A stretch of 64,000 nucleotides of DNA from Paenibacillus humicola (GTDB lineage: Bacteria > Bacillota > Bacilli > Paenibacillales > Paenibacillaceae), in contig NZ_JAQGPL010000001.1 in assembly GCF_028826105.1 (NCBI RefSeq), positions 3,994,501 to 4,058,500 on the forward strand, in the 5' to 3' direction. Shown in pieces: positions 43,369-52,462 of this stretch. The translations under genes and the position numbers were made by a program. The notes below the pieces were generated by a model that was not told the DNA's origin, did no database searches, and saw nothing but the letters and a program-made list of their open reading frames with translations. How positions within the stretch are numbered: the first letter of the stretch is position 1; each line of letters starts with the position of its first letter.

Positions 43369-44769
43369 TTACTTCTTCCACACTTCATCAATCGACGACT
43401 GGAACTGCGCTTTATATTTCTCGATGATCGACGATACCGAAACTCCCTTGCGGAGATCATCGAGCATCGGGTAATAAGGCATGTTCGGATAACCGTCGGT
43501 GGCATCGATCACCTTTATATCTTCTCCGGCCATTTTAGCATTGTTGATGTCGTCTTCGTTACTGAAAAACGTTTCTAACGAAGCCTGTTTCGGATAGTCG
43601 TAAATCGAATCGATATCGTTGATTTTTTCATAAATGTAGACTAACTGCTCCGGATGCTGGACGGCTTTGGGAACCGTCAAATAGTTCGGAATCGTAACAT
43701 AAGAATGATATCCGGACGCGCTGGGCCCTTTGGGAAACGGCAGAAATCCGATCTCATAATCCGGCATATCCTTCTTGAACGTTTCCATTTCATAATCCAT
43801 CCCCGGATACATGAGCGTGTTGCCTTGACGGAAAAATTGACCGGGCTCGGTCCAATCTCCGCCTTCGGTAGGTCTGGCCACATGCTCGGTATCGATGCGG
43901 GACACGAAGTTTAACGCTTCGATCGTTTTCGGATCATCGAGATTTTGCTTATTCTCATTCACCAAATTCGATTCGTTCGCCGCCAGAGCCGGGATCAGAA
44001 GCGAATCGGTTGCAAGTCCCCACGTATCCAGCTTGCCGTCGTTATTCGAGTCCTTGTTCGCATCTTTGGCAGCCTGAATGAACGTATCCCAGTTCCAGTT
44101 ATCGTTATTCACATCCTCCTGCAAATTTTTGAGACCCAATTGATTCATCAAGGTGCGGTTGTAAAAAATGCCCGACGAGGCGCCATTGATGCCCGATCTG
44201 AACCCGTAGCCTCTGCCATTGTATTCCGAGTACTCATTCGTATACTGTTGAATAAACACGTTTTTGTTTTTTGTATATTCGTCTACCGGCCAGAACAAAT
44301 CCTGCTTGACCAGCGACGGAATCATCCATGGTCTCGCCAGTCTGATGATGTCGCCGACCGGCTCTCCCGACAACAGCGAAGCCGTTACCTTATCCTTGTA
44401 CTGTCCGTAATCGAGAACAACGTAATCGATTTTAAAATTGTGCTTTTTCATTAAATCATCCAAATTCTTCTTCCTTTGGATATTGTCCGGGTTATCCTCC
44501 TTAATCGACTCATCGTACCAGGATACCCATTTGACCGTCCGGCCGCCCATGTCGAAATCCATGTCAGGGGTGCCGTTATTGTTCGCATCCGACGGCGCGG
44601 AAGTGTTAGCCGCTTTTGCCTTATCCCCCTCATTGGCGGCATTACCGCTTGACGCGGCTTCGCCCGAATTTCCGCTCGCTCCTCCTCCTGAAATGCCGCT
44701 GCCGCATGCCGCCATGAAAACCAACATCAGACTGCCTAACAACATCAGTATCGTCTTGCGGTTCCTCAT
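43369..44769 (-). CDS. Orphan solute-binding lipoprotein, paralogue of 59394
   Basis: A 466-residue family-1 binding protein. Lipobox FMAAC (Cys22), then a Gly/Ala/Ser/Asn-rich linker of about 45 residues and a mature domain starting PDMDFDMGGRTVKWVSWYDE. It contains an EF-hand-like calcium loop (DANKDSNNDGKLDTWGL). Long identical blocks such as ARPTEGGDWTEPGQFFRQGN and EKINDIDSIYDYP show recent common origin with the protein at 59394. No permease genes adjoin it, only the isomerase. It may feed one of the permease pairs at 48-56 kb. A cre-like box shared with its paralogue lies upstream. Confidence 0.92.
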   Translation of the reverse strand: MRNRKTILMLLGSLMLVFMAACGSGISGGGASGNSGEAASSGNAANEGDKAKAANTSAPSDANNNGTPDMDFDMGGRTVKWVSWYDESIKEDNPDNIQRKKNLDDLMKKHNFKIDYVVLDYGQYKDKVTASLLSGEPVGDIIRLARPWMIPSLVKQDLFWPVDEYTKNKNVFIQQYTNEYSEYNGRGYGFRSGINGASSGIFYNRTLMNQLGLKNLQEDVNNDNWNWDTFIQAAKDANKDSNNDGKLDTWGLATDSLLIPALAANESNLVNENKQNLDDPKTIEALNFVSRIDTEHVARPTEGGDWTEPGQFFRQGNTLMYPGMDYEMETFKKDMPDYEIGFLPFPKGPSASGYHSYVTIPNYLTVPKAVQHPEQLVYIYEKINDIDSIYDYPKQASLETFFSNEDDINNAKMAGEDIKVIDATDGYPNMPYYPMLDDLRKGVSVSSIIEKYKAQFQSSIDEVWKK

Positions 44770-44804
44770 GAAACATCCCCCTTTGGAATTGGTTGCACGA
44801 ATGG

Positions 44805-44818
44805 ATGTAGCGCTTTCA
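44805..44818 (-). promoter_or_regulatory. cre-like half-site upstream of the orphan binding protein
   Basis: Minus strand TGAAAGCGCTACAT: the left ten bases fit the cre consensus, the right end does not (11 of 14). The 13-base core TGTAGCGCTTTCA (plus strand) is identical to the box before the paralogous gene at 60885-60896. Confidence 0.45.
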
Positions 44819-45036
44819 AAATGACGTTCCTGACATGATGTCTGTTCCGCGATATGCTCCTCAAACGCAGCCGATGAGAGGTAACGTTCTATTGAAAATT
44901 ATATAATCGCCGCATAAACACAAGCCATAGAGGATCTAAACAATAGTTGTAATTTTCCAATATGATTTTGGATCGGCCGACAACCGTAACGCGGCCCGTA
45001 TATACGATACAACCGAAATTATTTGTACGATCTAAA

Positions 45037-45074
45037 CGTAAAAACGGACCGTTCATTCACGAAACGGTCCGTTT
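45037..45074 (-). terminator. Intrinsic terminator of GH43
   Basis: Perfect 12-bp stem AAACGGACCGTT / AACGGTCCGTTT with a 9-nt loop, followed on the minus strand by TTTTTACG, 47 nt after the GH43 stop codon. Confidence 0.85.
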
Positions 45075-45120
45075 CTTTCCTCTTCACCCTAACCCTATGG
45101 CTGAGCTCTTTTGCGGTAAG

Positions 45121-46644
45121 TCATTTGCCCGAAGCGCTCCTCCTCGCGTAACGGAAAAAGTCGAAATCGACATGACCGCCGGCTTGTTTCGTCGCATAGT
45201 TGAACAGCCCGACCCGGTACCCCATGAAATGATGAAGCGTATATTTCATCTGCAGCGGACGGCCGATGGCCCGCCACGATTCGCCGTCCGACGAGTAATA
45301 AAAATGGGCCAAGTCCGCGCTGTTCTTGAAATTGAAGTCGATCTTCACATAGACACGATTGCCTTCGTACGGGACGGTTTCGACCTTTTCTTCCCCGCCT
45401 TCGCTCCCTTTTACGCTCATGAAGACATGCCGGGAGCCGTTATCGTCCGTCTGAATGCCCACAGCGCCGAAAAGGGAAGCCAGTGCAACCATGCCGGCAC
45501 GATCGCCAGGCTTCATTCCGAATGTATCCATCATCGTCCAGCCGCTGCATGCCGGACCTTCCGTCCGCTGCGTCAGCGTATTGCGGGCAAACTCGACGCT
45601 GCCGGCAATTGCGCCCGTCTGCAGGCGCAGCCAGCCCGGCCGCTCCGTCACGGACCAGAGCCGGTTATCCGGGTTGTGATTCCACTGCCAGTTCAAGGCG
45701 AGCTTATTCCCGGCATATTCGAACTCGTCGCCGATCACGAGCGGTTTCGGCTCCGCCGCCGGCAGCGGCGCTTCGAACGAATGCGGAACCTTCCCGTCAA
45801 CGCCGAAGACCGGCCAATCGTCCTCCCAGGAAACGGGCACCACGCACGGAATACGGCCGACGGCATCGTGGTCCTGGAACAGCACGGCGAACCATTCGCC
45901 CCCTGGCGTATCGACGATGCCGCCCTGCGCGACGCCGTTATTGCGGTAACCCATGTCGTCGTCAAGAAGCAGTTTTCGCTCGTAAGGGCCGAGCAGTTCC
46001 CGCGAACGATAGACCAGCTCCCGCCGGCGCTTGTTCCCCGTATTCGGCCAATCGATGAAGAACAAGTAGTAATATCCGTTGAGCTTATAGGCATGGCATC
46101 CTTCGCACCGGAGCCCGATCCCTTCGCGTTCCGTCTCGAACAGCAGCCGGTTGATTCCGCCTTCTTTGACGGCCGACGCATCGGCCGTCAGCTCCGTTAT
46201 CCGGATATTGCCGTTGCCATGGAACACGAATACGCGTCCGTCGTCGAACAACAGGCTCGGATCGTGGCGAAGTCCTTCAAAGACCGATCGTTCCCACGAT
46301 CCGTTCTCGATATCCGTCGTCCGGTAGACGTAAAACCGGTTCATGTCGTTGCATGAGAAAATGACGTAAAACATGCCGTTATGATGGCGCAGGCTTGCTG
46401 CCCACGAGCCTTTGCCGTAAATCCCTTTCCCGTCCAGCAGGTTGTGGGCGTCGTTATCCTCGAACGTCTCGAAGACGTAATTTACGATTTCCCAGTGCAT
46501 CAGGTTCTCCGACTTCATGATCGGGCATCCGGGCATCGAATGCATGCTCGTACTCACCATATAAAATGTCGTCCCGACCCGAATCACGCTTACGTCCGGC
46601 ACATCCGACCAGATTACCGGGTTTATGATGGTCGTTTTGTTCAT
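45121..46644 (-). CDS. GH43 beta-xylosidase/arabinofuranosidase with C-terminal lectin-like domain
   Basis: About 507 residues. An N-terminal five-bladed propeller carries Asp17 (SDVPDVSVI), Asp128 (RHDPSLLFDDG) and Glu181 (RCEGCHAYKL) as the likely catalytic set. From about residue 315 a concanavalin-like beta-sandwich follows (LALNWQWNHNPDNRLWSVTE), the layout of the long GH43 beta-xylosidases and exo-arabinofuranosidases. No signal peptide. The ATG at 46644 has AAGGAG 8 nt upstream; an ATG seven codons earlier is less likely. Its promoter element copies that of the aldo/keto reductase operon, so the two are probably co-regulated. Xylosidase versus arabinofuranosidase activity is undecided. 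Confidence 0.9.
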   Translation of the reverse strand: MNKTTIINPVIWSDVPDVSVIRVGTTFYMVSTSMHSMPGCPIMKSENLMHWEIVNYVFETFEDNDAHNLLDGKGIYGKGSWAASLRHHNGMFYVIFSCNDMNRFYVYRTTDIENGSWERSVFEGLRHDPSLLFDDGRVFVFHGNGNIRITELTADASAVKEGGINRLLFETEREGIGLRCEGCHAYKLNGYYYLFFIDWPNTGNKRRRELVYRSRELLGPYERKLLLDDDMGYRNNGVAQGGIVDTPGGEWFAVLFQDHDAVGRIPCVVPVSWEDDWPVFGVDGKVPHSFEAPLPAAEPKPLVIGDEFEYAGNKLALNWQWNHNPDNRLWSVTERPGWLRLQTGAIAGSVEFARNTLTQRTEGPACSGWTMMDTFGMKPGDRAGMVALASLFGAVGIQTDDNGSRHVFMSVKGSEGGEEKVETVPYEGNRVYVKIDFNFKNSADLAHFYYSSDGESWRAIGRPLQMKYTLHHFMGYRVGLFNYATKQAGGHVDFDFFRYARRSASGK

Positions 46645-46700
46645 CGATTCTTCTCCTTGCCGCATGTAAATTTTGCGTCCAGCCTCAATCCATGTCTCTT

Positions 46701-46776
46701 TCCATTTTACATGTGGAAAAATAACAAAAAATAGCTCAAAGCTGCAATTTTATTCTTCATTTTGATCTCTTATGAT
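46701..46776 (-). promoter_or_regulatory. Second copy of the shared operator/promoter (GH43)
   Basis: -10-like TAAAAT (minus strand, 46704-46709) and upstream block CAAAATGAAGAATAAAATTG, then a Gln-codon-free AT-rich tract; core about 40 of 45 identical to 28705-28778 with one 1-nt indel. The block lies about 60-130 nt upstream of the GH43 start. Confidence 0.7.
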
Positions 46777-46815
46777 GATACAAGCACCCTGGCGACTAAA
46801 GTGCCCTTTCGGCCG

Positions 46816-47832
46816 TCATGATCGCGTAATTTCCATGACGCTCCAGAAGGACGGCTTCGGATTGTGCTCCGCGTCGAACAGTAACGGCCAGTTCTTGCGG
46901 CCTCTGACCGGGAAATTGTCCAGCCACGTATAATCGTCGGCCGCTCCCCAGAAGGTGACGGAATCGATATTCGCGGCATATTCCTTGAACAGCCGAAAAA
47001 TGCGTTCGTACCGTTCCGCCTGACGCTCCAGCATGCCTTCCTCCGGCGCCGTCAAATCCGTTCGCCGGTCGTCGTGAAGAAATACGGAAACGTCCAGCTC
47101 CGTAATCTGCAGCGTCATCCCGAGGCTTGCATATCGCTCGATCGCCTCGCGAATATCGTCGACGGAAGGGCGTTCCAGGTTCCAGTGCGCCTGCAGACCG
47201 ATCCCGTGAACAGGCACCCCTTGCTCCTTCAGCGATTTGACCAGCGCGTAAATTTTTTCTCTTTTCTCCGGTACGGATTCGTTATAATCGTTATAATAAA
47301 GCCGTGCTTCCGGATCGGCCTCATGCGCGTATTCGAACGCTTTGGCGATAAAATCCTCTCCGGCGATGTCCCTCCATTTGGATGGGCGCAGCAGTTCACC
47401 GTTCTTGTCGGAAACCGCTTCATTCACGACGTCCCATGCGTAAATGCTCCCCTTGTAACGCGAAACAACCGTGTTTATATGCGATTTCATCCGTGCCAGC
47501 AGCGTTTGGCGGCTGGCCGCTCCGCCGTCACCATTCTCAAATACCCAATCGGGCGTTTGATTATGCCATACGAGCGTATGCCCTCTGACTCCCATGCCGC
47601 GATCCTTCGCGAACGCCGTTAAGCGGTCCGCATGTTCGAACGTATACTGCGCCTCGGCAGGATGCAAACGTTCGAATTTCATTTCATTCTCGGCCGTCAC
47701 GCTGTTGAAATGATGCGCAAGCAGCTCGCGCTGCGCAGTCAGCGTCCTCGGATTTACGGCCGCGCCGATTTTGAAATGACCCTTGAATGCCTCATGCAGC
47801 TTCGGAACGCCGTCCATTTTGGAATTCACCAT
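46816..47832 (-). CDS. GH10 endo-1,4-beta-xylanase, intracellular
   Basis: A 338-residue GH10 xylanase consisting of the catalytic TIM barrel only. Acid/base Glu138 in WDVVNEAV, nucleophile Glu245 in QITELDVSV, substrate-site motifs GHTLVWHNQTP and YYNDYNE. There is no signal peptide, CBM or SLH domain, so it resembles the intracellular xylanases of Geobacillus and Paenibacillus that cut imported xylo-oligosaccharides. AAGGGTGG lies 7 nt before ATG. It has its own promoter with a cre-like box over the -10 and lies upstream of GH43. Confidence 0.95.
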   Translation of the reverse strand: MVNSKMDGVPKLHEAFKGHFKIGAAVNPRTLTAQRELLAHHFNSVTAENEMKFERLHPAEAQYTFEHADRLTAFAKDRGMGVRGHTLVWHNQTPDWVFENGDGGAASRQTLLARMKSHINTVVSRYKGSIYAWDVVNEAVSDKNGELLRPSKWRDIAGEDFIAKAFEYAHEADPEARLYYNDYNESVPEKREKIYALVKSLKEQGVPVHGIGLQAHWNLERPSVDDIREAIERYASLGMTLQITELDVSVFLHDDRRTDLTAPEEGMLERQAERYERIFRLFKEYAANIDSVTFWGAADDYTWLDNFPVRGRKNWPLLFDAEHNPKPSFWSVMEITRS

Positions 47833-47900
47833 GTTAAAACCACCCTTTCTTTCGACACATCCCTATTGAATTAGATGCCAAATCGTACCATATGATAGAA

Positions 47901-47929
47901 ATTATAGCGCTTCCATTCAGCGTCAACAA
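47901..47929 (-). promoter_or_regulatory. Xylanase promoter with overlapping cre-like box
   Basis: Minus-strand TTGTTG (47924-47929), 17-nt spacer and TATAAT (47901-47906). A cre-like sequence TGGAAGCGCTATAA (47902-47915; 12 of 14) covers the -10, consistent with direct repression by CcpA. Confidence 0.7.
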
Positions 47930-48008
47930 CCCGGTGTTCGTAATCATTTCGTGTCGGCGGCCGTTTCGAACACCCTCATCCGCGGTCCGTCCTGCCGGCT
48001 GACCCGCA

Positions 48009-48956
48009 TTATCCGACGATCCCCGTGCGCTCGATGCTCTCGACAAAATAACGCTGCACGAAAATATAAATGATAATCAGCGGCAAAATCGCCATGAGAA
48101 TACCCGTATCCTGCACCATGCTGAGGTAAAACGGATCCGCGCTGGACGACTGGCCGTCGTTAAGGAGAATCGCCAGATTGTACGGCAGCGAAGCCAGCTG
48201 CGTCGACATCACCTTGCTTGAGGTCAGGTACGTCGTCGTATAAAAACTGTCGTTCCACTGCCAGACGAACGAGAAGAGCAGCACGGTTACGATGGACGGT
48301 ACCGCATTCGGCAGCATAATCCGCGTAAACGTCCTGCCAACGCCCGCGCCGTCGATATAAGCGGCCTCCTCGACCTCTTTCGGGATCCCCCTAAAAAATT
48401 GCCTGAAAATAAAAATATAAAGACCGGCTTTGAGCGAACTGGCCGTCATGGAGGTGAGTACGAACGGCCAGTACGTGTTCAGCAAATTCACGGGCTTGCC
48501 CGTCAGCAGCGGCACGAGTCCCATCAGAGTGAAGTCCTTCAAATTCAGATAGACGGGAATGAGAATGGTCGTCGGCGGAACCAGAATCGTCAGCACGACG
48601 CCAGCGAAAAGCAGATTGCTTCCTTTAAACTTCAGACGCGCAAACCCGTAGCCCGCCAAAGCGCACGAAATTGCGGTCAGAACGGTTGTCATGGCCGAAA
48701 GGGTAAAAGTGTTTCCCAGCGTCACCCAATAATCCATGATGGAAATGACCTGCCGAAAATTGTCCAGCGAAACATGCTCGGGAATCCAGATGACAATCGG
48801 CGAATACAGATCCGCCTTATCTTTAATCGCGGTCGCGATTTTCTGAAGGATCGGGTACAAGATCACGAACGACAGGCCCGCAATCAGGACGAGCCGAACG
48901 AATGACCACAGCCAGCCCTTCCAGGCCTGAATCGAAAGCAATCGGGAAGCAGGCAT
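48009..48956 (-). CDS. Carbohydrate ABC transporter permease, MalG/AraQ type
   Basis: About 315 residues, six membrane segments, EAA loop EAAYIDGAGVGRTFTRIMLP, C terminus IYIFVQRYFVESIERTGIVG. It is the last gene of the nine-gene run that begins at 60851. An ATG at 48965 abuts the GGGAG; the ATG at 48956 is 9 nt from it and is preferred. It pairs with the permease at 48972. The pair is a different lineage from the LplB/LplC pairs in the first half of the window. Confidence 0.92.
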   Translation of the reverse strand: MPASRLLSIQAWKGWLWSFVRLVLIAGLSFVILYPILQKIATAIKDKADLYSPIVIWIPEHVSLDNFRQVISIMDYWVTLGNTFTLSAMTTVLTAISCALAGYGFARLKFKGSNLLFAGVVLTILVPPTTILIPVYLNLKDFTLMGLVPLLTGKPVNLLNTYWPFVLTSMTASSLKAGLYIFIFRQFFRGIPKEVEEAAYIDGAGVGRTFTRIMLPNAVPSIVTVLLFSFVWQWNDSFYTTTYLTSSKVMSTQLASLPYNLAILLNDGQSSSADPFYLSMVQDTGILMAILPLIIIYIFVQRYFVESIERTGIVG

Positions 48957-48971
48957 CCTATTCATCTCCCT

Positions 48972-49883
48972 CTACTCTTGGTAGAAAACCTTCCTGGAAA
49001 TCAAAACGGAACTGATCAGCAGAATAACGGCAACCGCCAGAAAATAAAGCCAAGCCATCGCGGAGCTGAGACCAAAATTAAACGTCTTGAAGCCCGTCTC
49101 CCGGATCAAATCCGTCATGGCATTCGTCGAGAACGAATCGATGATCGTATAAATGACATTGACGAGAATCAGCGGACTCACCATCGGGAAGGTAATTTTC
49201 CAGAAGGCCTCGTATCCGGTCGCGCCTTCCATTTTGGACGCTTCGTAGAGCTGCGGGGATATCGTCTGAATGCCCGCCAGAAAGATCAGAATCTGTACGC
49301 CCGATTGACTGACGATTTGATAAATCCGGTTTACGGCGCCGGTCAAATAATCGACAATGACTTCGCTGACGCCGGCTTGAAGCATCATTCTGGCCAGTTC
49401 GAAGCTGCCTAACGAATGAATGGCTTTGGCGCCCGAATTTTCATCGTTGATCGCCTGCACCAGGCTCGTGCTCTCCAGATTCATAATAATGCCGGAAGCC
49501 AATATAACCGGCAGGAAAAAGATCGCTCGTGCGGCCGTTCTTCCAAAAAATTTCTGATTCAGCAGCACCGCCAGAAATAAGCTGAATATGACGATCAGCG
49601 GTACGTTGACCACCATATTGACGATCGATTCCGTCAAAGTACGGTTAAAGCTCGTGTTTACCGTCAAGGCTTCCACGTAGTTTTTGAACCCGATGTAATG
49701 CACGATAATGCCGTTACTGTTCGCCGTGATCGAGCTCAGGCTGTATCTGAGCGAGCTCAGCAGGGGAATGAAGAAAAAAACGATAAACCCGATCAGCCAT
49801 GGCAAAACATAGACAAAGCCCCATAACGCTTTTTTCCCCGTATAGGTTCTGGGGGCTAAGCGAAACCCCGGAATGGATTTCAA
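48972..49883 (-). CDS. Sugar ABC transporter permease, MalF/UgpA type
   Basis: A 303-residue permease with six membrane segments. The EAA loop is unusual, EASKMEGATGYEAFWKITFP, with Glu in place of the common Asp. It starts with TTG overlapping the DUF5696 stop by 4 nt, so the lipoprotein and the transporter are translationally coupled, a strong hint that they act together. Confidence 0.92.
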   Translation of the reverse strand: MKSIPGFRLAPRTYTGKKALWGFVYVLPWLIGFIVFFFIPLLSSLRYSLSSITANSNGIIVHYIGFKNYVEALTVNTSFNRTLTESIVNMVVNVPLIVIFSLFLAVLLNQKFFGRTAARAIFFLPVILASGIIMNLESTSLVQAINDENSGAKAIHSLGSFELARMMLQAGVSEVIVDYLTGAVNRIYQIVSQSGVQILIFLAGIQTISPQLYEASKMEGATGYEAFWKITFPMVSPLILVNVIYTIIDSFSTNAMTDLIRETGFKTFNFGLSSAMAWLYFLAVAVILLISSVLISRKVFYQE

Positions 49884-52444
49884 GATTCACCACCCCCCGT
49901 TACATAACTTTCGGCTTCGATTGGCCTGCCGTCAACCTGAACCTGCGCCCGGTTATAGTTCACGATAATATAAAAGCCGTTATCGTAATCCGTTCTGAAG
50001 ACGCCATCGCTCAGCTTCTCGTGCGAGACGATCCGTTTGTTCTGAACGTCTTTCAAAACGCCGTTAACTTTCCGGTACATATCCGCGGCTTCGTTCATCC
50101 ACTGTTTGTAGTTGACGGCGTACAGGTCGTTATACTCGGTATCCTGCACCTCGTAATTCGGCGCATAAGTCCATTCGAAGTAAACGCCCGCTCCGTATTC
50201 CAGACATTTGAGCATATACTGGCTGGCATCGGTATAGGTGGATAGATTATACGGCGCGCCCGTATAATCGATAAACCCGTGAACCACCATTTGAAAAAAG
50301 GGAACTTCTTCATCCTCAATTTTAAACCTGCTGTCGGTCAGCGGCGCATTCGTGATATCCGTCAGGAAAGGAAGCGCATAGGCGTTCCCGCCGTTTGCCA
50401 TCATGTCCAAGCCTTGATCGCGAATCCGTTCCAGCGCCTTGACTAATATTCCTTCGGATTCCGTCCGGTCGATTTGGTTGTGTTTCCGGTAATCGCTGTT
50501 CAGTTCGTCGGCCATATCCCGAAGCGAGATCCCCCCGGTCCGATAGCGGCCGAAATCCCGCAGCATAGAATCTACGTAACTGCCGACCAGCCGCGGCGCA
50601 ACGACGTAGGACGGCGGCTTGTTCCTGTCGCGCCGATTCAAGGCAGGATCAAGCGGATAACGCGCTGCGGGAACGCCCCGAAGCGATCTGGCGGCTTCTT
50701 TGGACTCCTTGAACCCCGCACCGGTATGGGCGGTCAGAACGGCGACGTCGGGGAAGAGCGAGATGCCTTTGCCCTGCGTAAACGAGACCAGATCCTTAAG
50801 ACCGCCGCTGCCGCCGACCGTACCGTCGACGGCGACGCGATCCGGAACTTTATGGTCAAGCCCCCCGTTAAACCAGCCGGCATATTGAAGCTTGATATTG
50901 CGTATGCCGCGCTGCTGCGCCTCGGTGAGAATGCTCTTCGCCTGTTCGAACGTGGTAAGGGGTTCGAGCGCGCGGTATGGAATGCCTACGATATGCTTCT
51001 TCTTGGATATGCTCCCCACCAGCTGCAGGTAGAACGGAATATCCTTTCCCGCTTGATCCGCCTTTTTCAGCTTGGGCAGACCGCCCCGCTCCTGCAGGTA
51101 TTGCTGATAATACGTGGCCATGCCCTGGTACGACGCGTCTTTCCCGCTGAGGAAAGCGTATCGGACCGTGAAGTCGCTTTTCATCGGATGTTCCTGAAAT
51201 CTCGGCAGCGAACGCTGCTGCCCGTTGGCGTCCAGGGTGATTTCGTCCTCGTTCACGACATTGAAGCTCGGATAAACGTAGTTATAGCTGTTCAGTCTGC
51301 CGCCGACATCCGCATTGATGGTGGCGACCGGCGCGCCTTTTTCGACGATGCCGAGAAAGGCGCCTCCTTCGCGGATCAAACCGAATACCGGCAGCCGGAT
51401 CGCTTCTTCCCTGGCGGGATCCTCGGTCGTATCCGTCGTCAGGTCCTTCCCGTAGACAAGCTGCCGATAAGCCGGGTACTTCGTTTTGCCGTTATTGAAA
51501 TGAATCAGCGCGCCCGAGCCGTCCGGAACGAAGATCGCCCCTTTCCCTTCTTGGCCCACCGCTCCGAAAAAGCTCAGTACGGAAACGGCATTGACGGGAT
51601 ATTCCGACGGGTAAAGAATACGGGATACCGGTATGTTGACGACGAGACTGTCGTTATCCAGCGTGTACTCGATCGAAGCCCGGAAAATCCGCGGTTCCGG
51701 CTTGGTCTGATTGAGCTTCAGCGCCGCAATATCCTTCTCCAAATCTTTCTCCGTATATCCGACGCTCTCGAAGGCTTTAAGCGCACGCCCCAGCTGAAGT
51801 CCCTTCAGCGCGTCGTCGTTTCGGGTATACAATCCTTTTTCCGGATCCTCCGTATAGGCGATCTTTAATGCGCGCTGTCCCGTTTTGTCCATTTTGCCGG
51901 TTAATTCCTCGAAACGGGCTTTGCTCAGCATTTTTGGCATGTCGTCGGCCGTTTTCTCGGCCGTTCCGAATTGATAGGTTACCCTGACGCCGCCCGGAAT
52001 CGCTTCGAATTGGAGCTGCTTATGGGCAACGCTGTCCGTATAAGAATTAATCGAATTGATTTGACCAAAATGATTATAGAAATCGATCTTCAGCTGAGCG
52101 GACAATAAATCTTTGTTAACGCCCGAAGCGAGCGAATCGGTGCCGCGTTCGGGCGGATTGCTGTACCAGATTTCGCCGCTCCTCTTAATCAGAACGGCAA
52201 TTCCGCCCGTCTGCTCGTCGACGAACAACCGGAGCCGGTCGCTCTCGGCGATTCCTTTCATGCCCGCCACGCGGGAATCCGTAAAGGAAGCGCTTAAAGC
52301 CCGGCCTTTCGTCAAAGCGGCCGCCGCTGCGGCTTGCCCCTTGTTTTCCGCTTGACCGGCCGATTTGGAGCCGGCGCAGCCCGCGATCATCGCCAAGGCC
52401 AGACAAACGGCGGTTAGCGCCGAAGCAGTTCTGGCTCTGCTCAT
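49880..52444 (-). CDS. DUF5696-type lipoprotein, glycosidase-like
   Basis: An 854-residue lipoprotein (lipobox AMIAGC, Cys23). Residues ~40-420 are beta-rich; a TIM-barrel-like part follows with GIRNIKLQYAGWFNGGL, FTQGKGISLFPDVAVL and GGISLRDMADELNSDY, then VPFFQMVVHGFIDYTG. The strand-end Asp and Glu residues and the pattern resemble large endo-glycosidases such as GH101 and its relatives, but I cannot identify a catalytic pair. I know the family only as DUF5696, with no settled function. It lies between YIP1 and a permease, coupled to the latter by a 4-nt overlap. AAAGGAGG precedes the ATG. A surface glycan-binding or cleaving role is inferred. Confidence 0.82.
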   Translation of the reverse strand: MSRARTASALTAVCLALAMIAGCAGSKSAGQAENKGQAAAAAALTKGRALSASFTDSRVAGMKGIAESDRLRLFVDEQTGGIAVLIKRSGEIWYSNPPERGTDSLASGVNKDLLSAQLKIDFYNHFGQINSINSYTDSVAHKQLQFEAIPGGVRVTYQFGTAEKTADDMPKMLSKARFEELTGKMDKTGQRALKIAYTEDPEKGLYTRNDDALKGLQLGRALKAFESVGYTEKDLEKDIAALKLNQTKPEPRIFRASIEYTLDNDSLVVNIPVSRILYPSEYPVNAVSVLSFFGAVGQEGKGAIFVPDGSGALIHFNNGKTKYPAYRQLVYGKDLTTDTTEDPAREEAIRLPVFGLIREGGAFLGIVEKGAPVATINADVGGRLNSYNYVYPSFNVVNEDEITLDANGQQRSLPRFQEHPMKSDFTVRYAFLSGKDASYQGMATYYQQYLQERGGLPKLKKADQAGKDIPFYLQLVGSISKKKHIVGIPYRALEPLTTFEQAKSILTEAQQRGIRNIKLQYAGWFNGGLDHKVPDRVAVDGTVGGSGGLKDLVSFTQGKGISLFPDVAVLTAHTGAGFKESKEAARSLRGVPAARYPLDPALNRRDRNKPPSYVVAPRLVGSYVDSMLRDFGRYRTGGISLRDMADELNSDYRKHNQIDRTESEGILVKALERIRDQGLDMMANGGNAYALPFLTDITNAPLTDSRFKIEDEEVPFFQMVVHGFIDYTGAPYNLSTYTDASQYMLKCLEYGAGVYFEWTYAPNYEVQDTEYNDLYAVNYKQWMNEAADMYRKVNGVLKDVQNKRIVSHEKLSDGVFRTDYDNGFYIIVNYNRAQVQVDGRPIEAESYVTGGGES

Positions 52445-52462
52445 TCCCTTTCGCCTCCTTTC

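Larger units (their letters stand above)
44770..45120. other. 351-nt intergenic region
   Basis: Holds the cre-like box, a minus-strand TATAAT with no clear -35 about 140 nt upstream of the binding-protein start, and the GH43 terminator at 45037-45074. No coding sequence is apparent. Confidence 0.5.

Noticed and set aside
44870..44960. A third copy of the 20.3/30.6 kb operator upstream of the orphan binding protein
   Set aside because: Only short AT-rich similarity (ATATGA, GATC); no continuous alignment.
44962..46356. 464-codon plus-strand frame opposite GH43
   Set aside because: Runs over the terminator and the complement of GH43; composition typical of an antisense shadow.
50474..51868. 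464-codon plus-strand frame opposite DUF5696
   Set aside because: Shadow of the DUF5696 gene, no domain features or start signals.
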